A program made the translations under genes and the position numbers. From Bradyrhizobium ottawaense (GTDB taxonomy: Bacteria; Pseudomonadota; Alphaproteobacteria; Rhizobiales; Xanthobacteraceae), in the NCBI RefSeq assembly GCF_002278135.3, contig NZ_CP029425.2:1960001-2024000 (forward strand): DNA of 64,000 nt. Direction: 5' to 3'. This document shows, one piece after another, positions 8,636 through 16,344 of this stretch. The first letter of the stretch is position 1; every line of letters starts with the position of its first letter. The notes below the pieces were generated by a model. It was not told where the DNA came from and did not search any database. It was given only the letters and a program-made list of their open reading frames with translations.

Positions 8636-9343
8636 ATGAACAAGGTCTATCCCGACGCCAAGTCGGCTCTCAACGGCATTTTGAAAGACAACATGATGAT
8701 CATGTCGGGAGGCTTCGGCCTCTGCGGCATCGCCGAGGAGCTCTCGGATGCGATCCGCGAGTCCGGCGTCAAGGGCCTGACGGTGGTCTCCAACAATGCC
8801 GGCGTCGACGGCATCGGGCTCAGCCGCCTTTTGGAAACCCGGCAGATCAAGAAGATGATCTCGTCCTATGTTGGCGAGAACAAGCTGTTCGCCCAGCAAT
8901 TCCTCGCCGGCGAGCTGGAACTCGAATTCAATCCACAGGGCACGCTCGCCGAGCGCATCCGCGCCGGCGGCGCCGGCATCCCGGCCTTCTACACCAAGAC
9001 CGGCGTCGGCACGCTGATCGCCGAAGGCAAGGAAGTGAAGGAGTTCGACGGCGAGAAGTATCTGATGGAGCGCGGCCTGTTCGCCGACCTCGCCATCGTG
9101 CATGCCTGGAAGGGCGACACCGCCGGCAACCTGATCTACCGCAAGACCGCGCGCAATTTTAACCCGATGATGGCGACCGCCGCCAAGATCACCGTCGCCG
9201 AGGTCGAGCATCTGGTTCCGGCGGGTGAACTCAATCCCGACCACATCCACACGCCCGGCATCTTCGTGAAGCGCATCGTCGAGGTCGGCACGGCCAAGAA
9301 GCGCATCGAATTCCGCAACACCCGCCCGCGTACCGCCGCTTAA
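8636..9343 (+). CDS. scoA: 3-oxoacid CoA-transferase subunit A
   Basis: Alpha subunit (235 residues) of the succinyl-CoA:3-ketoacid CoA-transferase, which moves CoA from succinyl-CoA to acetoacetate in ketone-body/PHB degradation. Family I signatures include MSGGFGLCGIAEELSDAI near the N-terminus and NNAGVDGIGLSRLLETRQIKK. The next gene, 18 bp downstream, encodes subunit B with the catalytic Glu, so the pair forms one heteromeric enzyme. It is divergent from the AsmA gene across about 260 bp. Confidence 0.93.
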   Translation: MNKVYPDAKSALNGILKDNMMIMSGGFGLCGIAEELSDAIRESGVKGLTVVSNNAGVDGIGLSRLLETRQIKKMISSYVGENKLFAQQFLAGELELEFNPQGTLAERIRAGGAGIPAFYTKTGVGTLIAEGKEVKEFDGEKYLMERGLFADLAIVHAWKGDTAGNLIYRKTARNFNPMMATAAKITVAEVEHLVPAGELNPDHIHTPGIFVKRIVEVGTAKKRIEFRNTRPRTAA

Positions 9344-9361
9344 GCGTATCAGGAGACACAC

Positions 9362-10012
9362 ATGGCCTGGACCCGTGAACAGATGGCCGCGCGCGCCGCA
9401 AAGGAATTGCGTGACGGCTACTACGTCAATCTCGGCATCGGCATCCCGACGCTGGTTTCGAACTTCATCCCCGATGGGGTCGATGTCAGCCTGCAGAGCG
9501 AGAACGGCATGCTCGGCATGGGCCCGTTCCCCTATGAAGACGAGGTGGACGCGGACCTGATCAACGCCGGCAAGCAGACGGTGAGCGAGCTGCCCTCGAC
9601 CTCGTATTTCTCGAGCGCGGATTCCTTCGGGATGATCCGCGGCGGCCACATGGACCTGTCGATCCTCGGCGCCATGCAGGTGGCCCAGAACGGCGATCTC
9701 GCCAACTGGATGATCCCCGGCAAGATGGTCAAGGGCATGGGCGGCGCGATGGACCTCGTCGCCGGCGTCAAGCGCGTCGTCGTGGTGATGGAGCATTCGG
9801 CCAAGGACGGCTCCAAGCTCCTAAAGAAGTGCAATCTGCCGCTGACCGGCGAGCGCGTGGTCGACATGGTCGTCACGGATCTGGCGGTCTTCACCATCGA
9901 CAAGCACGGCGACGGCGGCATGGCCCTGATCGAGCTCGCCGACGGCGTCTCGCTCGACGAGGTCAAGGCGAAGACCGAAGCCGAGTTTCGCGTGGCGCTG
10001 AAGAACAGCTGA
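9362..10012 (+). CDS. scoB: 3-oxoacid CoA-transferase subunit B
   Basis: Beta subunit (216 residues) of the succinyl-CoA:3-ketoacid CoA-transferase. It carries the SENG motif ([14 protein letters not shown], about residues 45-58) whose Glu forms the covalent CoA thioester, and the [14 protein letters not shown] segment. It begins 18 bp after subunit A with AGGAG in the spacer. A rho-independent terminator follows at 10037-10064, so the two genes appear to be a closed operon. Confidence 0.94.
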   Translation: MAWTREQMAARAAKELRDGYYVNLGIGIPTLVSNFIPDGVDVSLQSENGMLGMGPFPYEDEVDADLINAGKQTVSELPSTSYFSSADSFGMIRGGHMDLSILGAMQVAQNGDLANWMIPGKMVKGMGGAMDLVAGVKRVVVVMEHSAKDGSKLLKKCNLPLTGERVVDMVVTDLAVFTIDKHGDGGMALIELADGVSLDEVKAKTEAEFRVALKNS

Positions 10013-10036
10013 GTTGACGATCCGCGACCAATGGGA

Positions 10037-10064
10037 AAGGGCCGGGCTTTGTCCCGGCCATTTT
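10037..10064 (+). terminator. rho-independent terminator after the CoA-transferase operon
   Basis: Stem GGCCGGG (10040-10046) pairs with CCCGGCC (10053-10059) around CTTTGT, flanked by AAA on the left and ATTTT on the right. It lies 25 bp past the scoB stop codon. Confidence 0.8.
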
Positions 10065-10155
10065 CATTGAAGTACCGACGCGCACTGCTTCCACATCGCG
10101 ATGACGGAGTATGAGGCGCGGCCGAGACTCTGCTATTTCGCGAGTCAGGCCCGCC

Positions 10156-11040
10156 CTACGACCTCACCGCCCACACCTTGCTCCAGCGCGCCGACACGCT
10201 CGCGACCCAGGAGGTCTCCTCGCGCACCAGGCGAAAGCCGAGATTGGCGGGCGGCACGCCCTGGGCGCAGCCGCCGGCGCGGGCGTCGCGGATGAAATCG
10301 GTGACATAGGCGCGGTGGGCGCCCTCAGCGACACGGACGCCGCAGTTCACGGTGGGGCGGCCGGCATTGCCGGCGGCGTCGACGCGCGAGCGCACGAAGC
10401 AGGTCGAGGTCCATTCCCAGACATTGCCGGCGAGGTCTTCGACGCCGTGCTCGTTCGGGCCGAACTTGCCGAACGGATAGGCCGTGGTGTCGGAAAGGTC
10501 GCGTTCGGATTCGCGCTCATAGCGGCTGATCCAGCGCTTCGAAGGATCGTCGGCATCGACAGCGACGCCATCGTCCTTGAATCTGGAGCCTGCTGCAAAG
10601 GCCCATTCTGCATCGCTCGGCAGGCGGTAATGGTGGCCTGTCTTGCGCGACAGCCAGCCTGCATAAGCCTCGGCATCGTGCCAGCTCACCTGCACCGCGG
10701 GACGATCGGCGGCGACCGCGACGTCGCGATCGAGCGCGCGGCAGGCGCCATCCTGCACACAGAGCTGATAATCGGATGAGGAGACCTGATTTCGCATGAT
10801 GTGGAGCGGCCGGTCGACGCGCATCACGCGCAGCGGCGCTTCCGCCTGCTGTCCGCCGCGTGTGAAATCGCCGGCCTCGCGATAGGACAGGCTGCCCGCT
10901 GCGACCCTGACGATCGCAGGCTCCGACGCCGTGCCGTGGACGGTCATGTCCGAGACCAGCGGCGCCATCGCGATCGGCCCGGCGAGCCCGGCGGCGCAGG
11001 CGAGTGCCAGTTTGAGCTTGAATGCGATCAGCATGGTCAT
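10156..11040 (-). CDS. nirV: NirV-like protein with formylglycine-generating-enzyme (SUMF1/FGE) fold
   Basis: Protein of 294 residues with an N-terminal signal-like segment and an FGE-sulfatase domain from about residue 42 to 278. Visible family blocks are PAVQVSWHDAEAYAGWLS, YRLPSDAEWAFAAG, NEHGVEDLAGNVWEWT and LGFRLVRE. NirV is a standing partner of NirK in denitrifiers, and this gene lies directly downstream of nirK on the same strand. The canonical FGE copper-binding Cys pair in a GSW-C-x4-CR motif is not seen; the remaining Cys are placed differently, so it is probably not a sulfatase-activating oxidase. Its role in nitrite reduction is unproven. GAGGA precedes the ATG. Confidence 0.85.
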   Translation of the reverse strand: MTMLIAFKLKLALACAAGLAGPIAMAPLVSDMTVHGTASEPAIVRVAAGSLSYREAGDFTRGGQQAEAPLRVMRVDRPLHIMRNQVSSSDYQLCVQDGACRALDRDVAVAADRPAVQVSWHDAEAYAGWLSRKTGHHYRLPSDAEWAFAAGSRFKDDGVAVDADDPSKRWISRYERESERDLSDTTAYPFGKFGPNEHGVEDLAGNVWEWTSTCFVRSRVDAAGNAGRPTVNCGVRVAEGAHRAYVTDFIRDARAGGCAQGVPPANLGFRLVREETSWVASVSARWSKVWAVRS

Positions 11041-11055
11041 TCCTCGGAGAAAGAA

Positions 11056-11077
11056 GGGGCCGGTGATGACCGGCCCC
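11056..11077 (-). terminator. hairpin between nirK and nirV
   Basis: Perfect 9-bp stem GGGGCCGGT / ACCGGCCCC around a GATG loop, in the 46-bp gap between the nirK stop and the nirV start. On the minus strand it is followed by the pyrimidine-rich CTTCTTTCTCC. It may end most nirK transcripts and lower nirV expression, or protect the nirK mRNA 3' end. Confidence 0.65.
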
Positions 11078-11086
11078 TTGTCGCGT

Positions 11087-12190
11087 TTAGTTGGTGGCGG
11101 CCGGTATTTCGGCAGGGGCCTTCACCTGCATCATCAGATCGTCGTTCCACTTGCCTTCGACCTTGAAGTGCGCGGTGGCGCCAAGGTCGGCGGCCTCGAT
11201 CAGATTGTGCGTGACGTAGGCGTAGATGCCGGGCTGCTGGAACTTGTACAGTGCAGCTCCCGCCGAGCCGCCGCGGATGAACCAGGTCTCGAGCCCGACT
11301 TCGGGTGCATTACCGAACTTGCCGGTCTCCCAGACGTAGTCGCCATGGCCGCCGATCAGATGCGGGCGGCTGTCGCGGTTGGCCTGCGAATGCACCATCA
11401 GAACGTTCTCGCCGACCTTGGCAGTCAGTGCGTTCTTGCCGGTGAGCGCGCCGACCTTGCCGTTGAAAACGACGTGGGTGGGGGTCAGCTTTTTCATCAC
11501 CTCTTCGGTGTCGGTGAAGGCTTCACCCGGCGAGTCGTAGGACTTGAAGTTGCCCTTCTCGTCGCGCGGCACGTACATGTCCTGCTCGCCGATGTAGTAG
11601 ACCTTGTCGTACTTCAGAGCGTGGCCCTTGCCATCGTTCAGTCCGTCGCGCGGCAGCACCATCACGGCGCCGTTCATGCCGGAGACGACGTGCCAGGGGA
11701 TCATCGGGCCGCCCGGAGCGCAATGGTAGACGAACACGCCGGTCTTGGTTGCCTTCCAGCGCAGCACGACCTGCTCGCCGGGATTGACCAGAGTGAGCGC
11801 GCCGCCACCGAGCGCGCCGGTCGCGGAATGGAAGTCGATGTTGTGCGGCATGGTGTTGGTCGCGGGATTGACCAGCGTCGTTTCGACGTAGTCGCCCTCG
11901 TGCACGACCATCAGCGGGCCCGGCATCGAACCGTTGAAGGTCATCGCCTGGAAGGTGGTGCCCTTCTCGTCGATGACGACCTTCTTCTCCTCGATCGTGA
12001 GCCTGAACTCGATGATCTTGGGGCCTTGCTTGGTCGCCTGCTCGTGCGCGTGCACGAAGGGCGGAGCGACCAGCTCTACCTTTTGGCGCGGCAGCTTGAG
12101 ATCATCGGCCGCGAAGGCGGGGGTCGCCAGCATCAGCGCGGTCGCGGCGGCGCTGATCAATGCGGCTCTGCGGGTGAACATCGGAAGCAT
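11087..12190 (-). CDS. nirK: copper-containing nitrite reductase NirK
   Basis: Periplasmic enzyme reducing nitrite to NO in denitrification, 367 residues including a Tat-like signal ([17 protein letters not shown]). Two cupredoxin domains are present. Type 1 copper ligands are His116, Cys157, His167 and Met172; type 2 ligands include His121, His156 and the His of YVTHNLIEA near residue 331. Asp119 (in PHNIDFH) and the His in [17 protein letters not shown] are the catalytic pair, so this is a class I enzyme with all residues intact. A FixK/NnrR-type box lies 61 bp upstream. GAAGG immediately precedes the first ATG, so the second ATG (12181) is an alternative start. Confidence 0.97.
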   Translation of the reverse strand: MLPMFTRRAALISAAATALMLATPAFAADDLKLPRQKVELVAPPFVHAHEQATKQGPKIIEFRLTIEEKKVVIDEKGTTFQAMTFNGSMPGPLMVVHEGDYVETTLVNPATNTMPHNIDFHSATGALGGGALTLVNPGEQVVLRWKATKTGVFVYHCAPGGPMIPWHVVSGMNGAVMVLPRDGLNDGKGHALKYDKVYYIGEQDMYVPRDEKGNFKSYDSPGEAFTDTEEVMKKLTPTHVVFNGKVGALTGKNALTAKVGENVLMVHSQANRDSRPHLIGGHGDYVWETGKFGNAPEVGLETWFIRGGSAGAALYKFQQPGIYAYVTHNLIEAADLGATAHFKVEGKWNDDLMMQVKAPAEIPAATN

Positions 12191-12250
12191 CCTTCATCTG
12201 GAAAGGTTTTTGATGACGGATGCAGTGTGCGCCGATCGTGGCAAGAGTGT

Positions 12251-12264
12251 TTGCGCTGCGACAA
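12251..12264 (-). promoter_or_regulatory. FNR/FixK/NnrR-type box upstream of nirK
   Basis: TTGCGCTGCGACAA fits TTG-N8-CAA, the CRP/FNR-superfamily box used by FixK2 and NnrR in rhizobia. It is 61 bp upstream of the first nirK ATG, compatible with activation from near -40 of a transcript with a short leader. It lies in the 114-bp gap between nirK and the copper-chaperone gene. Confidence 0.75.
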
Positions 12265-12304
12265 GGTTTTGCCGGATTCGTCTCCGCAACAGTACTTAGG
12301 TGTC

Positions 12305-13180
12305 TCAACGGAGCAGGATCGGTGACACCACGTTAACCGCATCCGACGGATTGATGCGGATGTCGAGGCCGAGCGACCAGCGGCCGGACAGCGGTGCCGA
12401 CATTCTGACTCGCCACTGATCGTTGCCGACGCGTTCGGCGTTCGCGGTGATCGGCGCGACGCCGTGCTCGGCGTTGCCGAGCGTGACAGCAACCGCGTCG
12501 GCGCTCAGCGGCAACTCATTCGCATCTTCAAGCTGGATTGCGATTTCGACTGGACCGGCGCGCCCGGGCGAGACCGTGACGTTGGCCATGGCCTTTTCAG
12601 CATGGAGATGCGTGAAGAAGCTCTCGTCAGCTTCGGTCGTCGACGCGGGTGGGACCGCCGCAGCCTGCTCCACGCGATGTGCAGGCTCTGCGGCCGCCGT
12701 TGTCTTCGCGCTTTCGGGAGCCTGTGCGCCGATGGCCTGCACGTCCAGCGTCACTTTCACTGCGCCGGCGTGCTCGAACGACAGCGTCACGGGCATCTGG
12801 TCGCCGGCATGGAGCGGCACATCGAGACCGATGAACATCAGGTGTCCGCCGCCGGGTGCAAGCGTCACGATTTGTCCGGGTGCGATGACAAGCCCCTTGT
12901 CGAGCGGGCGCATGGTCATGACACCGTCGTTGACGGTCATTTCATGGATCTCGGTTCGAAGCGCATGGGCGGCCGATGCGGCCTGCAGCCGCTCCGGCGC
13001 GCGGCCCCTGTTCTCGATCGTCAGATAGCCGCCGGCGACCCTGGCTCCGCCGGGCGTCGCCCGGCTCCAGGCCCTGGTGATGACGAGATCGCCGCTGGTC
13101 GTGTCGGCCGCAAAGGCCGGCGCCCCGACAATGCATGCCAGCACGACCGCGCCGGCGAATGCGCGCTTGGATGAGATCAT
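12305..13180 (-). CDS. PCu(A)C copper chaperone fused to a YtkA/CopD-C-terminal-like domain
   Basis: Secreted protein of about 291 residues. After a signal peptide (AFAGAVVLACIVGAPAFAAD), residues about 26-145 form a PCu(A)C domain with the copper-site pattern HEM...MRPL...GGGHLMFIGL. An Ala/Pro-rich linker follows, then a second beta domain (from about residue 180) beginning THLHAEKAMANVTVSPGRAGP, as in the C-termini of CopD/YtkA-like proteins. PCu(A)C proteins load copper into cuproenzymes, so NirK next door is a likely client; this is inference. The ATG at 13180 has GAAGG 8 bp upstream. The preceding 66-aa membrane-protein gene ends 25 bp before it. Confidence 0.82.
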   Translation of the reverse strand: MISSKRAFAGAVVLACIVGAPAFAADTTSGDLVITRAWSRATPGGARVAGGYLTIENRGRAPERLQAASAAHALRTEIHEMTVNDGVMTMRPLDKGLVIAPGQIVTLAPGGGHLMFIGLDVPLHAGDQMPVTLSFEHAGAVKVTLDVQAIGAQAPESAKTTAAAEPAHRVEQAAAVPPASTTEADESFFTHLHAEKAMANVTVSPGRAGPVEIAIQLEDANELPLSADAVAVTLGNAEHGVAPITANAERVGNDQWRVRMSAPLSGRWSLGLDIRINPSDAVNVVSPILLR

Positions 13181-13205
13181 GGTCGAGGCCTTCGCGAAGA
13201 CGTGA

Positions 13206-13406
13206 CTAAAATAGATGTGTGGCAAGCCAGACCGTTGCCCAGATCGCCAGCGACAGCACGGCGAAGACGGCGATGGCCGCGGCCAGAGCGCGCACGGTGC
13301 CGGCCGGGGCCGGTGCGACCGGGGCCGGCCGAAAGTCGTCGAAACGCGGGATATGGCCGCGGACGTCGAGCAAGGAAAGAATCAGTTCGAGTGCGAGAAG
13401 CCTCAT
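13206..13406 (-). CDS. small single-pass membrane protein upstream of the copper chaperone
   Basis: A 66-residue protein I cannot assign to a named family. It begins MRLLALELILSLLDVRGHIPR, has a Pro/Ala hinge, and ends with one membrane helix (about residues 42-64). GGAG lies 9 bp upstream of the ATG at 13406. It is first in a two-gene unit with the PCu(A)C fusion and sits just downstream of FixK-type boxes, so it probably belongs to the same anaerobic copper-handling response. The function is unknown. Confidence 0.65.
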   Translation of the reverse strand: MRLLALELILSLLDVRGHIPRFDDFRPAPVAPAPAGTVRALAAAIAVFAVLSLAIWATVWLATHLF

Positions 13407-13469
13407 GGGCAAACGCTCCGGATGGCGTGCGAATTGCCATGATCATGGCCCCGAACCCGCCGCTGCGCT

Positions 13470-13483
13470 TTGCGCGAGCGCAA
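13470..13483. promoter_or_regulatory. FixK/FNR-type box, hemN-copper chaperone divergent region (proximal to the minus-strand genes)
   Basis: TTGCGCGAGCGCAA, a perfect palindrome fitting TTG-N8-CAA. It lies 63 bp upstream of the minus-strand membrane-protein start (13406) and 127 bp upstream of hemN. The same 14-mer is repeated 38 bp away, so this copy probably serves the minus-strand promoter. Confidence 0.78.
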
Positions 13484-13507
13484 TGTCTGCTGCACCCCCG
13501 GCCGACT

Positions 13508-13521
13508 TTGCGCGAGCGCAA
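13508..13521. promoter_or_regulatory. FixK/FNR-type box upstream of hemN
   Basis: A second identical TTGCGCGAGCGCAA, 38 bp centre-to-centre from the first and 89 bp upstream of the hemN ATG. Bradyrhizobium hemN genes are known FixK2 targets. The position fits class II activation with a leader of about 50 nt. Confidence 0.8.
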
Positions 13522-13610
13522 GGTCTCCTCCGCGGATCCGGGTTATTGGAGTGCATTCCGTGATTTGCCGTGATGTCTGCGCACGGCGGAAATTTACGAA
13601 TGGGTAAGAC

Positions 13611-14963
13611 ATGAGAGCTGATCTAGCGGCGAGCTACGGCGAAGAACGATTGCCACGCTACACGAGCTATCCGACCGCGCCGCATTTTTCGACGGCGGTC
13701 GGACCGGACGCCTACGCCAGTTGGCTGGCGGAGCTGCCGGCGGGCGCCAGCGCGTCACTCTATCTCCACGTGCCGTTCTGCCGCGAGATGTGCTGGTATT
13801 GCGGCTGCCATACCCAGATCGTCCGCCGCGACGAGCTCATCGCCGGCTACCAGCGGACGCTGCGCAACGAGATCGAGCAGGTCGCCGCAACCATTGGCCG
13901 CCGCATCAAGGTGGAGCACATCCATTTCGGCGGCGGCACGCCGACGATCATGCAGCCGGAAGCTTTCGCCGAGTTGATGGCGACGATGCGCCAGAAGTTC
14001 TTCGTGCTACCCTCGGCCGAGATCGCGGTCGAGATCGATCCCCGCACATTGACCGCCGACATGGTCGATGCCATGCGGCTCTCCGGCGTCAACCGTGCGA
14101 GCCTTGGCGTGCAGAGCTTCGATCCCGTGGTGCAGCGGGCGATCAACCGCGTGCAGAGCTTCGAGCAGACGGCTTCCGTGGTCGACATGCTCCGGCGCGC
14201 CGGCATCGAGGGACTCAATTTCGATTTGATCTACGGGCTGCCGCACCAGACCGTCGCGTCCTGTCTGGATACGGTCCGGCGCAGCCTCACGCTCGCGCCC
14301 GACCGCTTCTCCGTGTTCGGGTACGCTCACGTGCCCAGCTTCAAGAAGCACCAGCAGATGATCAACGAGGCCGTGTTGCCGGACGGACTCGCGCGCCACG
14401 ACCAGGCTTGCGCGATCGCGAATGCATTGAAGGAGGCCGGTTACGTGCAGATCGGGCTCGATCATTTCGCGCGACCCGACGATTCCATGGCAGTGGCCTT
14501 CGAGGAACGGACGCTGCGGCGCAATTTTCAGGGCTACACCACTGACAAGAGCGAAGTCCTGCTCGGTTTCGGCGCGAGCGCGATTGGGCATTTGCCGCAG
14601 GGTTACGTCCAGAACGAGGTGCAGATCGGCGCCTATGCGCAAAGCATCGCCGCCGGCCGTCTCGCCACCGCCAAGGGCTATGGGCTCACCGACGACGACC
14701 GGCTGCGCGCCGACATCATCGAACGCATCATGTGCGAGTTCAGCGCCGATCTCGGCGACATCTGCGCGCGCCATGGCGCGGAGGCGGGGGCGATGCTGAA
14801 TTCGGCGGCGCGTCTGAAGCCGCTGATCTCCGACGGCATCGTGAGGCTGGATGGCAACCGCCTCGCAGTCGCAAAGGATTCGCGCTTCCTGGTCCGCAGC
14901 GTCGCGGCCGCGTTCGACGCGCATCTCAATCCGGCGAAGCAGCTGCACAGCCGGGCTGTGTAA
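13611..14963 (+). CDS. hemN: oxygen-independent coproporphyrinogen III oxidase
   Basis: Radical-SAM enzyme of 450 residues converting coproporphyrinogen III to protoporphyrinogen IX without oxygen, cytoplasmic. The 4Fe-4S/SAM motif is C57-x3-C61-x2-C64, followed by the extra Cys66 that is typical of true HemN. GGGTPT at about residues 112-117 is the SAM-binding glycine motif, and VNRASLGVQSF and NFDLIYGLP are further family blocks. The C-terminal HemN domain runs from about residue 360. It is divergent from the copper-chaperone genes across a region with two FixK-type boxes, so it is probably induced by low oxygen. It provides heme for the nap and other anaerobic cytochromes. Confidence 0.96.
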   Translation: MRADLAASYGEERLPRYTSYPTAPHFSTAVGPDAYASWLAELPAGASASLYLHVPFCREMCWYCGCHTQIVRRDELIAGYQRTLRNEIEQVAATIGRRIKVEHIHFGGGTPTIMQPEAFAELMATMRQKFFVLPSAEIAVEIDPRTLTADMVDAMRLSGVNRASLGVQSFDPVVQRAINRVQSFEQTASVVDMLRRAGIEGLNFDLIYGLPHQTVASCLDTVRRSLTLAPDRFSVFGYAHVPSFKKHQQMINEAVLPDGLARHDQACAIANALKEAGYVQIGLDHFARPDDSMAVAFEERTLRRNFQGYTTDKSEVLLGFGASAIGHLPQGYVQNEVQIGAYAQSIAAGRLATAKGYGLTDDDRLRADIIERIMCEFSADLGDICARHGAEAGAMLNSAARLKPLISDGIVRLDGNRLAVAKDSRFLVRSVAAAFDAHLNPAKQLHSRAV

Positions 14964-14975
14964 GGTCTCTCCTCC

Positions 14976-15102
14976 TGTCATTCCGGGGCGCGCCCTTTGG
15001 CGCGAACCCGGAATCCATTTCTCCACGTCACCTGCTGCGCGATGGATTCTGAGATGCGCAATTGCGCATCATAGTTCGCGCTTCGCGCGCCCCGGAATGA
15101 CA
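14976..15102. repeat. palindromic repeat (TGTCATTCCGGGG family) downstream of hemN
   Basis: Outer arms of 18 bp are perfect inverted copies (14976-14993, 15085-15102). Nested inside are GAATCCAT/ATGGATTC and an 18-bp perfect palindrome at 15053-15070 built on GATGCGCA/TGCGCATC. The same outer arm recurs at 44963-45004. This is a rhizobial REP-like intergenic element and probably ends hemN transcription. Confidence 0.85.
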
Positions 15103-15171
15103 AGCCAGCTTGCGCTTCGACAAGGAGCCTTCGATCCATTCTGCTATCGTCGTTGCGGAACGGAGTTGTCC

Positions 15172-15369
15172 ATGTCTTTTGGATCCGACGATCTGGTCGA
15201 TGACATCATGCGTACCGCGCCGCACACGATCCGCGTGTTTCTGGCCTTCAGGATGGCTTGTGTCGGTTGCCCGATCGCAACCTTCCACACGGTGGATGAT
15301 GCCTGCCGCGAGCATGGCATCGACCGCGAGAAATTCCTCGCCGCGTTGTGCGATTGCGTGCCGGCGTGA
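15172..15369 (+). CDS. DUF1858 domain-containing small redox protein
   Basis: A 65-residue cytoplasmic protein made up of a DUF1858 domain (hybrid-cluster-protein-associated redox disulfide family). It has an N-terminal DDIMRTAPHTIRVFLAF and the Cys pair in MACVGCPIATFHTVDDAC; two further Cys sit near the end (LCDC). The C-x2-C suggests a redox disulfide or metal site. Family members accompany anaerobic and nitrosative-stress genes, which matches the neighbours hemN, nnrR and nnrS. GGAG precedes the ATG by 6 bp. The exact role is unknown. Confidence 0.8.
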   Translation: MSFGSDDLVDDIMRTAPHTIRVFLAFRMACVGCPIATFHTVDDACREHGIDREKFLAALCDCVPA

Positions 15370-15408
15370 AGCGGTCCGGAATTCACGCGGGCGCGCGCGG
15401 ATTCCCGG

Positions 15409-15447
15409 GTGAGGGACGCTTTCGCCGTAAGCGGAAGCGCCTCTCAC
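15409..15447. terminator. bidirectional hairpin between the DUF1858 gene and nnrR
   Basis: Imperfect 17-bp stem: GTGAGGGACGCTTTCGC pairs with GCGGAAGCGCCTCTCAC around a CGTAA loop, with three non-Watson-Crick positions. It lies 40 bp past one stop codon and 57 bp past the other of two convergent genes, so it can serve both. No long T-run is present. Confidence 0.55.
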
Positions 15448-15503
15448 CCCTATCTCGATCCCTGTCTTAATCCCTATCTTGGGCGGAGACGTCCCGGCGG
15501 CTG

Positions 15504-16214
15504 TCACGCCGCGCCGCTGTCGGCGCTCCGCTCCGCCAACACGACGATTCTGTGCGGATCGCGCAGGATGATGCGCTGACGGCCGCTCTCGACGAGGCCT
15601 TGGCTCTCCCAGCCGCTCAGGATGCGGCTGACGGTGTGCAGCGTGGTGCCGGTCATCTGGGCGATGTCCTGGCGGCTGATCGGGAAGTCGATCTCGATGC
15701 CGTGGTCGAGCTTCTTGCCGGACTGCTTGGCGAGGCGCAGCAGCGCATGGGCGACGCGCTGCTCGACCTGCTGGGTCGACATTTCCAGGATGCGGGTGTG
15801 GCTTTCCTGGAGGCGCTTGCCGACGGTCTGGAGCGTGTTGGCCGCCAGCGAGGGAAATCGCTCAACCAGCCGCGGCCAGGCCGAGGTTGGCCAGATCAGC
15901 ACCACGCTGTCATCGACCGCGATCGCGGTCGCCGGATACTGCACGGCTCCGATCGCCATGGCGAGCCCGAACGTTTCGCCGGGCGCGACGTAGCGTACCA
16001 CGATCTGCTCGCCGGTCGGCGTGGTCTTGGCCGCGCGGACATGGCCGTGCAGCAGCAGGAAGAAGGACTGCGCATCCGCCCCCTGCTCGAAAATGGCACT
16101 GTTCTTGGGATAGCGCGCCGAACGGGCCTCACGCAGGATCTCATCCAGAGCTTCCGGCGTGACCCCGGCAAACAGCGGCAAATGCGCAACCAGCGATGTG
16201 TCGACCTTGGCCAT
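15504..16214 (-). CDS. nnrR: CRP/FNR-family regulator NnrR
   Basis: Transcription factor of 236 residues. An N-terminal cyclic-nucleotide-binding-like beta roll (about 10-125) lacks any Cys, so it is not an Fe-S FNR. The C-terminal winged helix reads PISRQDIAQMTGTTLHTVSRILSGWESQGLV, with the recognition helix T-x-H-T-V-S-R. Position beside nnrS and the nir block makes it NnrR, the NO-responsive activator of denitrification genes. AAGGAGG sits 4 bp before the ATG. A TTG-N8-CAA box in the 130-bp divergent region to nnrS suggests that it controls nnrS and perhaps itself. Confidence 0.87.
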   Translation of the reverse strand: MAKVDTSLVAHLPLFAGVTPEALDEILREARSARYPKNSAIFEQGADAQSFFLLLHGHVRAAKTTPTGEQIVVRYVAPGETFGLAMAIGAVQYPATAIAVDDSVVLIWPTSAWPRLVERFPSLAANTLQTVGKRLQESHTRILEMSTQQVEQRVAHALLRLAKQSGKKLDHGIEIDFPISRQDIAQMTGTTLHTVSRILSGWESQGLVESGRQRIILRDPHRIVVLAERSADSGAA

Positions 16215-16266
16215 TCTGCCTCCTTGGCATCAGGGAGTGTGATGGCACCTGCAATCGTTCGATAGT

Positions 16267-16280
16267 TTGCGATAGCGCAA
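16267..16280. promoter_or_regulatory. NnrR/FixK-type box between nnrR and nnrS
   Basis: TTGCGATAGCGCAA matches TTG-N8-CAA. It is 64 bp upstream of the nnrS ATG and 52 bp upstream of the nnrR ATG, so either promoter could use it. Confidence 0.78.
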
Positions 16281-16344
16281 AACGGGACGGCTGAGTGGCA
16301 GTATTTTTCCAGATAACGGACTGAAATTTATTGGAGTTGACCCC

